From Photobacterium aquimaris (GTDB lineage: Bacteria; Pseudomonadota; Gammaproteobacteria; Enterobacterales; Vibrionaceae), in the NCBI RefSeq assembly GCF_002954455.1, contig NZ_MSCC01000005.1, positions 6,931 to 41,307 of the forward strand: DNA of 34,377 nucleotides, given 5' to 3'. Every line of letters starts with the position of its first letter. The stretch's first letter is position 1. The notes under the pieces are model-generated. The model did no database searches. It saw only the letters and a program-made list of their open reading frames with translations, and was not told where the DNA came from. The position numbers and the translations under genes are program-made. Positions 1 through 12,460 of this stretch are shown here, one piece after another.

Positions 1-116
1 TTTCAATGACTGTTACTCTAATCGCACCTATCGCGATGGACGAAGGTCTACGTTTTGCTATCCGTGAAGGTGGCCGTACAGTTGGTGCTGGTGTTGTTGC
101 AACTATCGTTGCATAA
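1..116 (+). CDS. tuf: Elongation factor Tu, 3' end (partial)
   Basis: The C-terminal 37 residues of EF-Tu, the GTPase that delivers aminoacyl-tRNA to the ribosome, read in frame from base 3 to a TAA stop at 114-116. The segment contains LIAPIAMDEGLRFAIREGG and GRTVGAGVV, the highly conserved end of domain III. The gene starts outside the window. A strong terminator follows, so tuf is separated from secE. Identification is firm for this family; which tuf copy it is cannot be told from the 3' end. Confidence 0.97.
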   Translation, partial: SMTVTLIAPIAMDEGLRFAIREGGRTVGAGVVATIVA

Positions 117-158
117 GTTACGCTAACATCGTTGAATTAAATTTGACGATAGAGCACT

Positions 159-186
159 AAAAAGGGCATCATTTGATGCCCTTTTT
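159..186 (+). terminator. Intrinsic terminator after tuf
   Basis: A perfect 13-bp stem, AAAAAGGGCATCA (159-171) and TGATGCCCTTTTT (174-186), with a 2-base gap and a T-run built into the 3' arm. It ends the tuf transcript. Confidence 0.92.
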
Positions 187-300
187 CTACACTTTAACTT
201 TAAATTGAATGTTTTTTGTTCAAAGTGTGGAAGTGAAATTTCGTAAAGATGAAGTTTTTATTAATGTTATTAAAGGTTTAGGCCTTTCCTTCATCCTAGA

Positions 301-316
301 CCTCGCTCAAGCGGGG
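301..316 (+). promoter_or_regulatory. Small GC-rich hairpin in the secE leader
   Basis: CCTCGC-TCAA-GCGGGG forms a 6-bp stem (one T-G wobble) about 45 bases before secE, followed by TTATTTT. It could be a weak terminator, an attenuator or only a leader structure. No tRNA gene is visible in the 187-359 gap, and I found no convincing secE promoter there. Confidence 0.3.
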
Positions 317-359
317 TTATTTTCGTCTAGATGATTAACACTAGTTACAGGTTGGTTGT

Positions 360-737
360 ATGAAAGCGAATGCCGAAAACCAAGAAAGCGAAAGCAAAAT
401 GGATGGCCTTAAATGGGTCGTGGTTTTTGCTTTGCTAGCTGCTGCTGTGGTTGGTAATTACCTATACAGTGATGTTTCTGTTGTTCTGCGCTCTTCTGCC
501 GTAGTAGCCCTTGTGGTTGTTGCTGGTATTTTTGCGGCATTAACAGCAAAAGGTAAATCCGTGGTTACGTTTGCACGTGAATCGCGCATGGAAGTCCGCA
601 AAGTAGTGTGGCCTACTCGTCAGGAAGCTACGCAGACAACCTTTATCGTTCTAGCAGTCACTGTCGTGATGGCATTAGCCCTTTGGGGTATCGATGGCAT
701 TATGGTCCGTTTAGTGCGCCTAGTTACTGGCGCGTGA
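360..737 (+). CDS. secE: Preprotein translocase subunit SecE
   Basis: SecE is the small essential clamp subunit of the SecYEG protein-conducting channel in the inner membrane. The 125-residue product has the long three-helix gammaproteobacterial form (E. coli 127 residues). Hydrophobic segments lie at about 17-36, 46-62 and 93-115. The conserved cytoplasmic amphipathic helix before the last segment reads EVRKVVWPTRQEATQTT (residues 78-94), the hallmark of the family. It is followed after 11 bases by nusG, the usual secE-nusG operon. Confidence 0.97.
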   Translation: MKANAENQESESKMDGLKWVVVFALLAAAVVGNYLYSDVSVVLRSSAVVALVVVAGIFAALTAKGKSVVTFARESRMEVRKVVWPTRQEATQTTFIVLAVTVVMALALWGIDGIMVRLVRLVTGA

Positions 738-748
738 GGTAAGAATTC

Positions 749-1294
749 ATGAGCGAAGCTCCAAAAAAACGTTGGTATGTAGTACAGGCTTTTTCAGGTT
801 TTGAAGGCCGTGTAGCGCAATCACTACGTGAACATATCAAAATTCATGGTATGGAAGAGCACTTTGACGAGGTTTTAGTACCGACGGAAGAAGTGGTAGA
901 AATGCGTGCCGGTCAACGCCGTAAGAGTGAGCGTAAGTTCTTCCCTGGCTATGTGCTTGTACAAATGGTGATGAACGATGAAACATGGCACCTTGTACGT
1001 AGCATTCCTCGTGTAATGGGGTTCATTGGCGGTACGTCTGATCGTCCAGCACCGATTTCTGATAAAGAAGCTGATGCGATTCTAAACCGTCTACAACAAG
1101 CTAGTGAGTCTCCTGTACATAAAACAGTATTTGAACCTGGTGAAGTGGTACGCGTGACTGATGGTCCGTTTGCTGACTTTAATGGTACGATTGAATCTGT
1201 GGATTATGATAAGAGCCGTGTGAAGGTTTCTGTATCAATCTTCGGTCGTGCAACACCAGTAGAACTTGAGTTTGGTCAAATCGAAAAGAACTGA
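749..1294 (+). CDS. nusG: Transcription termination/antitermination factor NusG
   Basis: NusG binds RNA polymerase through its N-terminal NGN domain and couples it to ribosomal S10 or Rho through its C-terminal KOW domain. The product is 181 residues, the same as E. coli. The NGN domain spans about residues 7-115 (KKRWYVVQAFSGFE and FFPGYVLVQM are recognisable) and the KOW domain about 128-180 (VTDGPFADFNGTIESVD). The start is well supported by a GAGGTAAG ribosome site just upstream. It forms an operon with secE. Confidence 0.97.
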   Translation: MSEAPKKRWYVVQAFSGFEGRVAQSLREHIKIHGMEEHFDEVLVPTEEVVEMRAGQRRKSERKFFPGYVLVQMVMNDETWHLVRSIPRVMGFIGGTSDRPAPISDKEADAILNRLQQASESPVHKTVFEPGEVVRVTDGPFADFNGTIESVDYDKSRVKVSVSIFGRATPVELEFGQIEKN

Positions 1295-1315
1295 TCAAAT
1301 TCTGTTCAACTCGTA

Positions 1316-1344
1316 TTGTCAGGGGTGTGGAATTAGGCTATAAT
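1316..1344 (+). promoter_or_regulatory. Promoter of the rplK-rplA operon
   Basis: TTGTCA (1316-1321), a 17-base spacer and TATAAT (1339-1344), a near-perfect sigma70 promoter. The -10 is followed by the GC-rich discriminator TTCGCGCCC, typical of stable-RNA and ribosomal-protein promoters under stringent control. That regulation is inferred from the discriminator only. Confidence 0.88.
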
Positions 1345-1351
1345 TTCGCGC

Positions 1352-1419
1352 CCTTTCGTTAGACGGGGAGTCTATTTATTTAAAAATAGACGTTTGAACC
1401 CAAAATTAGGTATATAGCA
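1352..1419 (+). promoter_or_regulatory. rplK mRNA leader, probable L1-binding autoregulatory site
   Basis: The leader holds the hairpin GTCTATTT (1370-1377) / AAATAGAC (1384-1391), preceded by GACGGGGA. In enterobacteria L1 represses this operon by binding a leader structure that mimics its 23S rRNA site. The position and a structured leader fit that, but I matched no specific L1 motif base by base. Confidence 0.5.
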
Positions 1420-1848
1420 ATGGCTAAAAAAGTAGAAGCTTACATCAAGCTGCAAGTTGCAGCTGGTGCAGCAAACCCAAGTCCACCAGTTGGTCCAGCT
1501 CTTGGTCAACATGGTGTAAACATCATGGAATTCTGTAAGGCGTTTAACGCTAAGACTGACTCAATCGAGAAAGGTCTTCCGACTCCAGTTGTTATCACTG
1601 TTTACAGTGACCGTTCTTTCACGTTCATCACTAAGACACCACCTGCTGCAGTTCTTCTGCTTAAAGCTGCTGGTCTTAAGTCTGGTTCTGGCCGTCCGAA
1701 CACTGACAAAGTGGGTACTGTAACTGACGCTCAGATCCAAGAGATCGCTGAGACTAAAGCTGCAGACATGACTGGTGCTGATATTGAAGCTATGAAGCGT
1801 TCAATTGCTGGTACTGCTCGTTCAATGGGCCTAGTGGTAGAGGGTTAA
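1420..1848 (+). CDS. rplK: 50S ribosomal protein L11
   Basis: L11 binds the GTPase-associated region of 23S rRNA with L10/L12 and is needed for RelA activation by uncharged tRNA. The 142-residue length matches E. coli. The N-terminal domain carries the proline-rich linker NPSPPVGPALGQHGVNIM (about 20-37) and the C-terminal RNA-binding domain follows from about residue 75. The promoter lies about 75 bases upstream, and rplA follows 4 bases after the stop. Confidence 0.98.
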   Translation: MAKKVEAYIKLQVAAGAANPSPPVGPALGQHGVNIMEFCKAFNAKTDSIEKGLPTPVVITVYSDRSFTFITKTPPAAVLLLKAAGLKSGSGRPNTDKVGTVTDAQIQEIAETKAADMTGADIEAMKRSIAGTARSMGLVVEG

Positions 1849-1852
1849 GATA

Positions 1853-2557
1853 ATGGCTAAACTGACTAAGCGCATGCGCGTTATCCGTGACAAAGTTGAC
1901 TCTACTCGTGAGTACGAAATTAACGAAGCTGTTGCACTTCTTAAAGAATTAGCGACTGCTAAATTCGTAGAAAGTGTTGACGTTGCTGTTAATCTTGGTA
2001 TCGATGCACGTAAATCTGACCAAAACGTTCGTGGTGCAACTGTACTACCTAACGGTACTGGCCGTGACATCCGTGTTGCTGTATTTACACAAGGCGCAAA
2101 CGCTGAAGCTGCTAAAGAAGCTGGCGCTGAGCTTGTAGGTATGGAAGATCTAGCTGCTCTTGTTAAGAAAGGCGAAATGAACTTTGACGTTGTTATCGCA
2201 TCTCCTGATGCAATGCGCGTTGTAGGTCAACTTGGTACCATTCTTGGTCCACGTGGTCTTATGCCAAACCCTAAAGTTGGTACTGTAACTCCTAACGTTG
2301 CTGAAGCAGTTAAAAATGCTAAAGCTGGTCAGGTTCGTTACCGTAACGACAAAAATGGTATCATTCACACTACTATCGGTAAGGTGAACTTTGATGCCGC
2401 TCAACTACAAGAGAACTTAGAAGCTCTTCTAGTTGCACTGAAGCGCGCTAAGCCGTCTTCAGCGAAAGGTACTTTCATTAAGAAAGTAAGCATCTCTACC
2501 ACTATGGGTGCAGGTGTAGCGTTAGATCAGAACTCTCTGAAAGCTAACGTAGCGTAA
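1853..2557 (+). CDS. rplA: 50S ribosomal protein L1
   Basis: L1 forms the mobile L1 stalk that helps release deacylated tRNA, and in enterobacteria it represses its own operon. The 234-residue product matches the usual length. Recognisable family segments are MAKLTKRMR at the start, GTGRDIRVAVF (about 68-78) and LGPRGLMPNPKVGTVT (about 131-146). It is the second gene of the rplK operon. No strong terminator follows; the next promoter begins 6 bases after the stop, so read-through into rplJ is possible, as in E. coli. Confidence 0.98.
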   Translation: MAKLTKRMRVIRDKVDSTREYEINEAVALLKELATAKFVESVDVAVNLGIDARKSDQNVRGATVLPNGTGRDIRVAVFTQGANAEAAKEAGAELVGMEDLAALVKKGEMNFDVVIASPDAMRVVGQLGTILGPRGLMPNPKVGTVTPNVAEAVKNAKAGQVRYRNDKNGIIHTTIGKVNFDAAQLQENLEALLVALKRAKPSSAKGTFIKKVSISTTMGAGVALDQNSLKANVA

Positions 2558-2563
2558 ACTAAT

Positions 2564-2591
2564 TTGCAGAAGCGATAAGTTAGTGTATAAT
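2564..2591 (+). promoter_or_regulatory. Promoter of the rplJL-rpoBC operon
   Basis: TTGCAG (2564-2569), a 16-base spacer and TATAAT (2586-2591). It starts just after rplA and precedes a leader of about 210 bases, the same arrangement as the E. coli L10 promoter. Confidence 0.8.
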
Positions 2592-2597
2592 TTGTCG

Positions 2598-2808
2598 CTT
2601 CCGAATTCGTGGCTGAGGTTAATTGTTTTCAATTAACCTCCGTCAAAGACCGTAGGTGTTTTTCGGAACTTAATTTACCTACGTAGACGGTGCCAGAACA
2701 TGATTGATGTAAGTCTTTTTTGGATCTGCGCCGTAAAACTCTCCTGTCAACCGGCAGTGAGTGGTGTAAATGCTGGGGTGACCCAGAAATTATCCAGGAG
2801 CAAATCCA
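2598..2808 (+). promoter_or_regulatory. L10 leader (rplJ autoregulatory mRNA structure)
   Basis: A long structured leader with a perfect 11-bp stem with a TTTT loop (GAGGTTAATTG 2615-2625 / CAATTAACCTC 2630-2640) and a second helix CGTAGGT (2651-2657) / ACCTACG (2677-2683), enclosed by GTC/GAC pairs. In gammaproteobacteria the L10-L12 complex binds this leader and represses rplJ translation. The ribosome site AGGAG lies just before the rplJ ATG. The exact L10 contact was not resolved here. Confidence 0.75.
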
Positions 2809-3303
2809 ATGGCATTAAATCTTCAAGACAAAAAAGCAATTGTTGCTGAAGTCAACGAAGCTGCCAATGGTGCCCTGTCTGCAGTTGTTGCTGACTCTCG
2901 CGGTGTTAGTGTGTGTGCAATGACAACTCTACGTAAACAAGCTCGTGAAGCTGGCGTTTACCTACGAGTTGTTCGTAACACATTAGCACGTCGTGCAGTT
3001 GAAGGTACTGATTTCGAATGTCTACAAGACGTTTTCGTTGGTCCTTCACTAATCGGCTTCTCTAATGAGCACCCAGGTGCTGCAGCGCGTCTTTTCAAAG
3101 ACTTCGCTAAAGAGAATAAAAGCTTCGAGATCAAAGCTGCTGCATTCGAAGGCACTATTGCCAACGCTGATGTACTAGCAACTCTACCAACTTACGACGA
3201 AGCTATCGCACGCCTAATGATGTGCATGAAAGAAGCGTCTGCTGGTAAACTTGTACGTACTATCGCGGCTGTACGTGATCAGAAAGAAGAAGCTGCAGCT
3301 TAA
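2809..3303 (+). CDS. rplJ: 50S ribosomal protein L10
   Basis: L10 anchors the L7/L12 dimers to the ribosome to form the stalk. The product has 164 residues (E. coli 165). The N-terminal rRNA-binding domain begins MALNLQDKKAIVAEVNE and includes RVVRNTLARRAVEGT (about 54-68). The C-terminal helix that binds L12 ends in KEEAAA. Strong AGGAG ribosome site. It is translated from a long leader that is the likely feedback target of L10-L12, and rplL follows 59 bases downstream. Confidence 0.98.
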   Translation: MALNLQDKKAIVAEVNEAANGALSAVVADSRGVSVCAMTTLRKQAREAGVYLRVVRNTLARRAVEGTDFECLQDVFVGPSLIGFSNEHPGAAARLFKDFAKENKSFEIKAAAFEGTIANADVLATLPTYDEAIARLMMCMKEASAGKLVRTIAAVRDQKEEAAA

Positions 3304-3362
3304 TTGCCGCACTTTGTCTGATTACTATTTAAACTTATTGTTGACTTTAAAAGAGAATTGTT

Positions 3363-3728
3363 ATGTCTATCACTAACGAGCAAATCCTAGACGCAGTTGC
3401 AGAAATGTCTGTAATGCAAGTTGTTGAGCTTATCGAAGCTATGGAAGAGAAATTCGGTGTTTCTGCTGCTGCTGCAGTAGTTGCAGGCGGCGCAGCTGCA
3501 GACGCAGCTGAAGAGCAAACTGAATTTGACGTAATCCTAACAGCTGCTGGCGCTAACAAAGTACAAGTTATCAAAGCTGTACGTGGCGCAACTGGTCTTG
3601 GCCTTAAAGAAGCTAAAGCTGTAGTTGACGGCGCACCTGCTGCTGTTAAAGAAGGCGTAGATAAAGCTGAAGCTGAAGCTCTTAAAGCTCAATTAGAAGA
3701 AGCTGGTGCTTCTGTTGAAGTTAAATAA
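3363..3728 (+). CDS. rplL: 50S ribosomal protein L7/L12
   Basis: L7/L12 is the multi-copy stalk protein that recruits translation factors and stimulates their GTPase activity. The 121-residue product shows an N-terminal dimerisation domain (about 1-33), an Ala/Gly-rich hinge (AAAAVVAGGAAADAAEE, about 35-51), and a C-terminal domain with KVQVIKAVRGATGLGLKEAK (about 61-80), the factor-binding helices. The ribosome site GAGAATTGTT is modest for a gene needed at four copies per ribosome. Confidence 0.98.
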   Translation: MSITNEQILDAVAEMSVMQVVELIEAMEEKFGVSAAAAVVAGGAAADAAEEQTEFDVILTAAGANKVQVIKAVRGATGLGLKEAKAVVDGAPAAVKEGVDKAEAEALKAQLEEAGASVEVK

Positions 3729-3743
3729 TAATTATTTGATTTC

Positions 3744-3761
3744 ATAGCCATTTATGGCTAT
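3744..3761 (+). promoter_or_regulatory. Small hairpin just after rplL
   Basis: ATAGCCA (3744-3750), loop TTTA, TGGCTAT (3755-3761), directly ahead of the attenuator. It may protect the rplL message or act in processing. E. coli has an RNase III site in this gap, but it lies after the attenuator, so equivalence is uncertain. Confidence 0.4.
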
Positions 3762-3762
3762 T

Positions 3763-3793
3763 GGCTGGTGGCAAAAATGCCACCGGCCTTTTT
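3763..3793 (+). terminator. rplL-rpoB attenuator
   Basis: Stem GGCTGGTGGCA (3763-3773) / TGCCACCGGCC (3778-3788) with one T-G wobble, followed by TTTTT. In E. coli a partial terminator here reduces rpoBC transcription relative to rplJL. The remaining gap to rpoB (3794-3958) has a weak promoter-like pair (TTTCAG 3853, TACTAT 3876) that I do not call. Confidence 0.85.
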
Positions 3794-3958
3794 GCGCTAT
3801 AGACCGGTGGTATTTTTACCTTGTTTTGTATCCACTGTCTGCGTAAAAAATATTTCAGTTTCATTGGAATATTCCTACTATAAAAAACAACGATTAGTCA
3901 CTACCCCCGCATGTGATATGGGGTAGTTTGGATCACTTATCAGCGATCTGAGGAACCT

Positions 3959-6900
3959 ATGGTTTACTCTTATACCGAGAAAAAGCGTATCCGTAAGGAT
4001 TTTGGTAAGCGTCCACAAGTGTTGGATGCACCATACTTGCTATCGATCCAGCTTGATTCTTTCCAAAAATTTATCGAGCAGGATCCTGAAGGGCATTACG
4101 GTCTAGAAGCTGCCTTTCGCTCTGTTTTTCCAATCCAGAGCTATAATGGCAATTCCGAGCTGCAATACGTTAGCTATCGTCTCGGTGAGCCGGTCTTCGA
4201 TGTCAAAGAATGTCAAATTCGTGGCGTAACTTATTCTGCTCCACTACGCGTGAAGCTACGTCTGGTCATGTATGATCGTGACGCGCCGGCTGGCACCGTA
4301 AAAGACATTAAAGAACAAGAAGTTTACATGGGCGAAATTCCGCTCATGACAGATAACGGTACATTCGTTATTAACGGTACCGAGAGGGTTATCGTATCTC
4401 AGCTGCACCGTAGTCCTGGTGTATTCTTTGACAGCGATAAGGGTAAAACCCACTCCTCAGGTAAAGTGTTATATAACGCTCGTGTTATTCCTTACCGTGG
4501 TTCATGGTTGGATTTCGAGTTCGATCCTAAGGATAATGTTTTCGTACGAATCGACCGTCGTCGTAAATTACCTGCGTCTATTATCCTTCGCGCACTTAAC
4601 TACACAACTGAACAGATTCTTGACATGTTCTTCGATAAGATTAATTTCGAAGTACGCGGCAAATCTCTAGTTATGGAGTTGGTACCTGATCGTCTACGTG
4701 GCGAAACTGCAAGCTTTGATATCGAAGCGAACGGCACAGTTTACGTAGAGCAAGGTCGTCGTATCACTGCTCGTCATATTCGTCAATTGGCGAAAGATGG
4801 CATTGATAGCATCGAAGTACCTGTTGAATATATCGTTGGCAAGATTGCATCTCGTGATTACATCAACGAAGAAACTGGCGAACTGATTGTTACGGCTAAC
4901 CAAGAATTAAGCTTGGAAGCATTAGCTCTTCTATCTCAGGCTGGTCATAAGTCTATTGAAGTTCTATTTACGAACGATTTAGATCACGGCCCGTACATGT
5001 CAGAAACACTACGTGTTGATAACAGTACTGACCGTCTAAGTGCATTGGTAGAAATCTACCGTATGATGCGCCCTGGCGAGCCACCAACACGCGAAGCAGC
5101 TGATCAATTATTTGAAAGCTTGTTCTTCTCAGAAGATCGTTACGATCTTTCTGCTGTTGGTCGTATGAAGTTCAACAGTTCTCTTCTTCGTGAAGAAATA
5201 ACTGGTCCTGGTATTCTGAGCAACGAAGACATCATTGAAGTGATGAAGAAGTTGATCGATATCCGTAACGGTAAAGGTGAAGTTGATGATATCGACCACC
5301 TTGGTAACCGTCGTATTCGCTCTGTGGGCGAAATGGCTGAAAACCAATTCCGTGTAGGTCTAGTTCGTGTTGAGCGTGCTGTTAAAGAGCGTCTAAGTTT
5401 AGGCGATCTTGATGCAATCATGCCTCAAGACTTAATCAACGCGAAGCCTATTTCTGCGGCAGTGAAAGAGTTCTTTGGCTCTTCTCAATTGTCACAGTTT
5501 ATGGACCAGAACAACCCGTTGTCAGAAGTTACTCACAAACGTCGTATCTCGGCGCTTGGTCCAGGTGGTCTGACTCGTGAACGTGCTGGCTTTGAGGTTC
5601 GAGACGTACACGCGACTCACTACGGTCGTCTATGTCCTATCGAAACTCCTGAAGGTCCAAACATCGGTCTAATCAACTCGCTATCTGTATTTGCGCGTTG
5701 TAACCCTTACGGTTTCTTGGAAACACCTTACCGTAAAGTTGTAGACGGAAAAGTTTCGGATCACATCGAATACCTATCAGCAATTGAAGAAGGTCTATAC
5801 GTTATTGCACAGGCAAACGCCGCGCTTAACGAAGATGGTTCTTTTGCTGACGAATTGATCACTGCTCGTCAGAAAGGCGATTCAGGTCTGCACCCACGTG
5901 ACCATGTTCAATACATGGACGTTGCAACCAACCAGGTTGTATCTGTGGCTGCATCCCTAATCCCGTTCCTAGAACACGATGATGCTAACCGTGCCCTTAT
6001 GGGTGCGAACATGCAACGTCAGGCAGTTCCAACTATTCGTGCTGATAAGCCGTTAGTAGGTACTGGTATTGAGCGTCAGATCGGTGTTGACTCAGGTGTA
6101 ACTGCTGTTGCTAAACGTGGCGGCCAAGTTCAGTCTGTAGATGCTTCTCGTATCGTTATCAAAGTTAACGAAGACGAATTGATCCCTGGTGAAGCAGGTA
6201 TCGATATCTACAACCTAACTAAGTACACCCGTTCTAACCAGAATACATGTATCAACCAGCGTCCTACCGTACTACCTGGCGAGCCAGTAGCACGTGGTGA
6301 TGTTCTTGCTGATGGTCCTTCAACAGACCTTGGTGAGCTAGCGCTTGGTCAAAACATGCGTATCGCGTTCATGCCTTGGAACGGTTACAACTTCGAAGAC
6401 TCCATCTTAGTTTCTGAGCGTGTAGTTCAGGAAGATCGTTTCACAACTATCCATATTCAAGAGCTTTCTTGTGTGGCGCGTGATACGAAGCTGGGTTCTG
6501 AAGAAATCACTGCCGATATCCCTAACGTGGGTGAAGCAGCGCTTTCTAAGTTGGACGAATCAGGTATCGTTTACATCGGTGCAGAAGTGAAGGGTGGCGA
6601 CATCCTAGTTGGTAAAGTGACACCTAAGGGTGAAACACAACTGACTCCTGAAGAGAAGCTTCTACGAGCTATCTTTGGTGAAAAAGCTTCTGACGTTAAA
6701 GATTCATCTCTACGTGTTCCTGGTAGTGTTACTGGTACGATCATTGACGTACAAGTATTTACTCGCGATGGCGTTGAGAAAGACAAGCGTGCTCTTGAAA
6801 TTGAAGAGATGCAGCTGAAAGAAGCGAAGAAAGACATCACAGAAGAATTCCAGATCCTTGAGGGTGGTCTTCTTGCTCGTGTACGTACGCTTCTACTATC

Positions 6901-7984
6901 TGCAGGTTACGGCGAAGAGAAAATCTCTACAATGAACCGCGATACGTTGTTTGCACAAACGCTTGACGACGAATCTTTACAGAACCAATTGGAACAGCTT
7001 GCAGAACAGTATGATGAACTGAAAGCTGAGTTCGATAAGAAGTTTGAAACTAAGCGTCGTAAAATCACTCAGGGTGATGACTTAGCGCCTGGCGTACTTA
7101 AGATTGTTAAAGTATACCTAGCTGTTCGTCGTCGCATTCAACCTGGTGATAAGATGGCAGGTCGTCACGGTAACAAGGGTGTAATCTCTAAGATCAACCC
7201 TGTTGAAGACATGCCATACGATGAAAAAGGTCAAACGGTTGATATCGTACTAAACCCATTGGGTGTACCGTCACGTATGAACATCGGTCAGATCCTCGAG
7301 ACTCACTTAGGTCTTGCGGCTAAAGGTATCGGTGACAAACTTAACGATATGCTGAAAGAACAGCAGGAGTTACATAAGTTCCGTAACTTCCTACAACGTG
7401 TTTACAATCTTGGTGATACTCGCCAGAAAGTTGACATTGCTGAACTATCAGACGACGAAGTACGTACACTTGTACAAAACCTTCGTAAAGGTCTACCAAT
7501 TGCAACGCCTGTATTTGATGGTTGTCCAGAATCATCTATCAAAGAGTTGCTACAACTTGGTGATCTACCATCGTCTGGCCAGCTGAAGTTGTTTGATGGC
7601 CGTACTGGTGATGCATTTGAGCGTCCTGTAACTGTTGGTTACATGTACATGCTTAAACTGAACCACTTGGTTGATGACAAGATGCACGCCCGTTCTACCG
7701 GTTCTTACAGCCTAGTTACTCAGCAGCCGCTGGGTGGTAAAGCTCAGTTCGGTGGTCAGCGTTTCGGTGAGATGGAAGTGTGGGCGCTTGAAGCATATGG
7801 CGCAGCATACACCCTTCAAGAAATGCTAACCGTTAAGTCAGATGACGTTAACGGCCGTACTAAGATGTATAAGAACATCGTAGACGGTGATCATCGTATG
7901 GAACCTGGTATGCCGGAATCATTCAACGTATTGTTGAAAGAAATCCGCTCGTTGGGTATCAACATCGAGCTGGAAGACGAATAA
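3959..7984 (+). CDS. rpoB: DNA-directed RNA polymerase subunit beta
   Basis: Beta forms one pincer of core RNA polymerase and part of the active centre. The product has 1,341 residues (E. coli 1,342) and aligns colinearly: His526 and Ser531 keep their E. coli numbers. The rifampicin pocket QLSQFMDQNNPLSEVTHKRR (about 510-529) is of the sensitive type. Later landmarks are GDKMAGRHGNKGVISKINP in the catalytic region and the C-terminal SFNVLLKEIRSLGINIELED clamp anchor. One difference is Ala552 in DVHATHYGR, where E. coli has proline. It lies downstream of an attenuator and 100 bases upstream of rpoC. Confidence 0.99.
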   Translation: MVYSYTEKKRIRKDFGKRPQVLDAPYLLSIQLDSFQKFIEQDPEGHYGLEAAFRSVFPIQSYNGNSELQYVSYRLGEPVFDVKECQIRGVTYSAPLRVKLRLVMYDRDAPAGTVKDIKEQEVYMGEIPLMTDNGTFVINGTERVIVSQLHRSPGVFFDSDKGKTHSSGKVLYNARVIPYRGSWLDFEFDPKDNVFVRIDRRRKLPASIILRALNYTTEQILDMFFDKINFEVRGKSLVMELVPDRLRGETASFDIEANGTVYVEQGRRITARHIRQLAKDGIDSIEVPVEYIVGKIASRDYINEETGELIVTANQELSLEALALLSQAGHKSIEVLFTNDLDHGPYMSETLRVDNSTDRLSALVEIYRMMRPGEPPTREAADQLFESLFFSEDRYDLSAVGRMKFNSSLLREEITGPGILSNEDIIEVMKKLIDIRNGKGEVDDIDHLGNRRIRSVGEMAENQFRVGLVRVERAVKERLSLGDLDAIMPQDLINAKPISAAVKEFFGSSQLSQFMDQNNPLSEVTHKRRISALGPGGLTRERAGFEVRDVHATHYGRLCPIETPEGPNIGLINSLSVFARCNPYGFLETPYRKVVDGKVSDHIEYLSAIEEGLYVIAQANAALNEDGSFADELITARQKGDSGLHPRDHVQYMDVATNQVVSVAASLIPFLEHDDANRALMGANMQRQAVPTIRADKPLVGTGIERQIGVDSGVTAVAKRGGQVQSVDASRIVIKVNEDELIPGEAGIDIYNLTKYTRSNQNTCINQRPTVLPGEPVARGDVLADGPSTDLGELALGQNMRIAFMPWNGYNFEDSILVSERVVQEDRFTTIHIQELSCVARDTKLGSEEITADIPNVGEAALSKLDESGIVYIGAEVKGGDILVGKVTPKGETQLTPEEKLLRAIFGEKASDVKDSSLRVPGSVTGTIIDVQVFTRDGVEKDKRALEIEEMQLKEAKKDITEEFQILEGGLLARVRTLLLSAGYGEEKISTMNRDTLFAQTLDDESLQNQLEQLAEQYDELKAEFDKKFETKRRKITQGDDLAPGVLKIVKVYLAVRRRIQPGDKMAGRHGNKGVISKINPVEDMPYDEKGQTVDIVLNPLGVPSRMNIGQILETHLGLAAKGIGDKLNDMLKEQQELHKFRNFLQRVYNLGDTRQKVDIAELSDDEVRTLVQNLRKGLPIATPVFDGCPESSIKELLQLGDLPSSGQLKLFDGRTGDAFERPVTVGYMYMLKLNHLVDDKMHARSTGSYSLVTQQPLGGKAQFGGQRFGEMEVWALEAYGAAYTLQEMLTVKSDDVNGRTKMYKNIVDGDHRMEPGMPESFNVLLKEIRSLGINIELEDE

Positions 7985-8031
7985 GACTGGGTTAGTCACC
8001 TATACTTATTAGTTACTCCGGTATAAATATG

Positions 8032-8078
8032 AAGGCGCCAGTAGACTGGCGCCTTTATGGGTCAACTCCTCACAGGAG
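8032..8078 (+). promoter_or_regulatory. Two hairpins between rpoB and rpoC, one covering the rpoC ribosome site
   Basis: A perfect 11-bp stem, AAGGCGCCAGT (8032-8042), AG, ACTGGCGCCTT (8045-8055), is followed by CTCCT (8066-8070), CAC, AGGAG (8074-8078). The second hairpin pairs the rpoC Shine-Dalgarno. The first lacks a real U-run (CCTTTATGG), so it is not a clear terminator. Confidence 0.65.
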
Positions 8079-8084
8079 CCGAAT

Positions 8085-12302
<4,218 letters not shown>

Positions 12303-12322
12303 TTCTTGGCGTGACTGATTCT

Positions 12323-12350
12323 AAAAGGCATCCTTTGGGGTGCCTTTTTT
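12323..12350 (+). terminator. Terminator of the rpoBC operon
   Basis: Stem AAAAGGCATCC (12323-12333) / GGGTGCCTTTT (12338-12348) with one T-G wobble, loop TTTG, ending in a T6 run. Confidence 0.9.
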
Positions 12351-12407
12351 ATTGGCTGCTATTTGGGATTTGAGAATAATATTGAGGTGCGAGGTGCGCT
12401 AAAATAG

Positions 12408-12428
12408 GTGGCAGCACTGTACTGCCAC
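12408..12428 (-). terminator. Weak terminator-like hairpin after rsd
   Basis: GTGGCAG (12408-12414) and CTGCCAC (12422-12428) form a 7-bp stem. Read on the minus strand it is followed by CTATTTTAG, a weak T-tract. It lies downstream of rsd and probably ends or stabilises its message. Confidence 0.45.
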
Positions 12429-12460
12429 AATAATGAGTGAGTTGCTATTGATGCTGGTGG

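Noticed and set aside
187..359. Possible tRNA gene between tuf and secE
   Set aside because: I looked for a tRNA-Trp or other cloverleaf; there is no acceptor stem pairing or T-loop sequence.
3853..3881. Promoter-like TTTCAG-17-TACTAT before rpoB
   Set aside because: The -35 is poor, and rpoB is expected to be read from the rplJ promoter through the attenuator.
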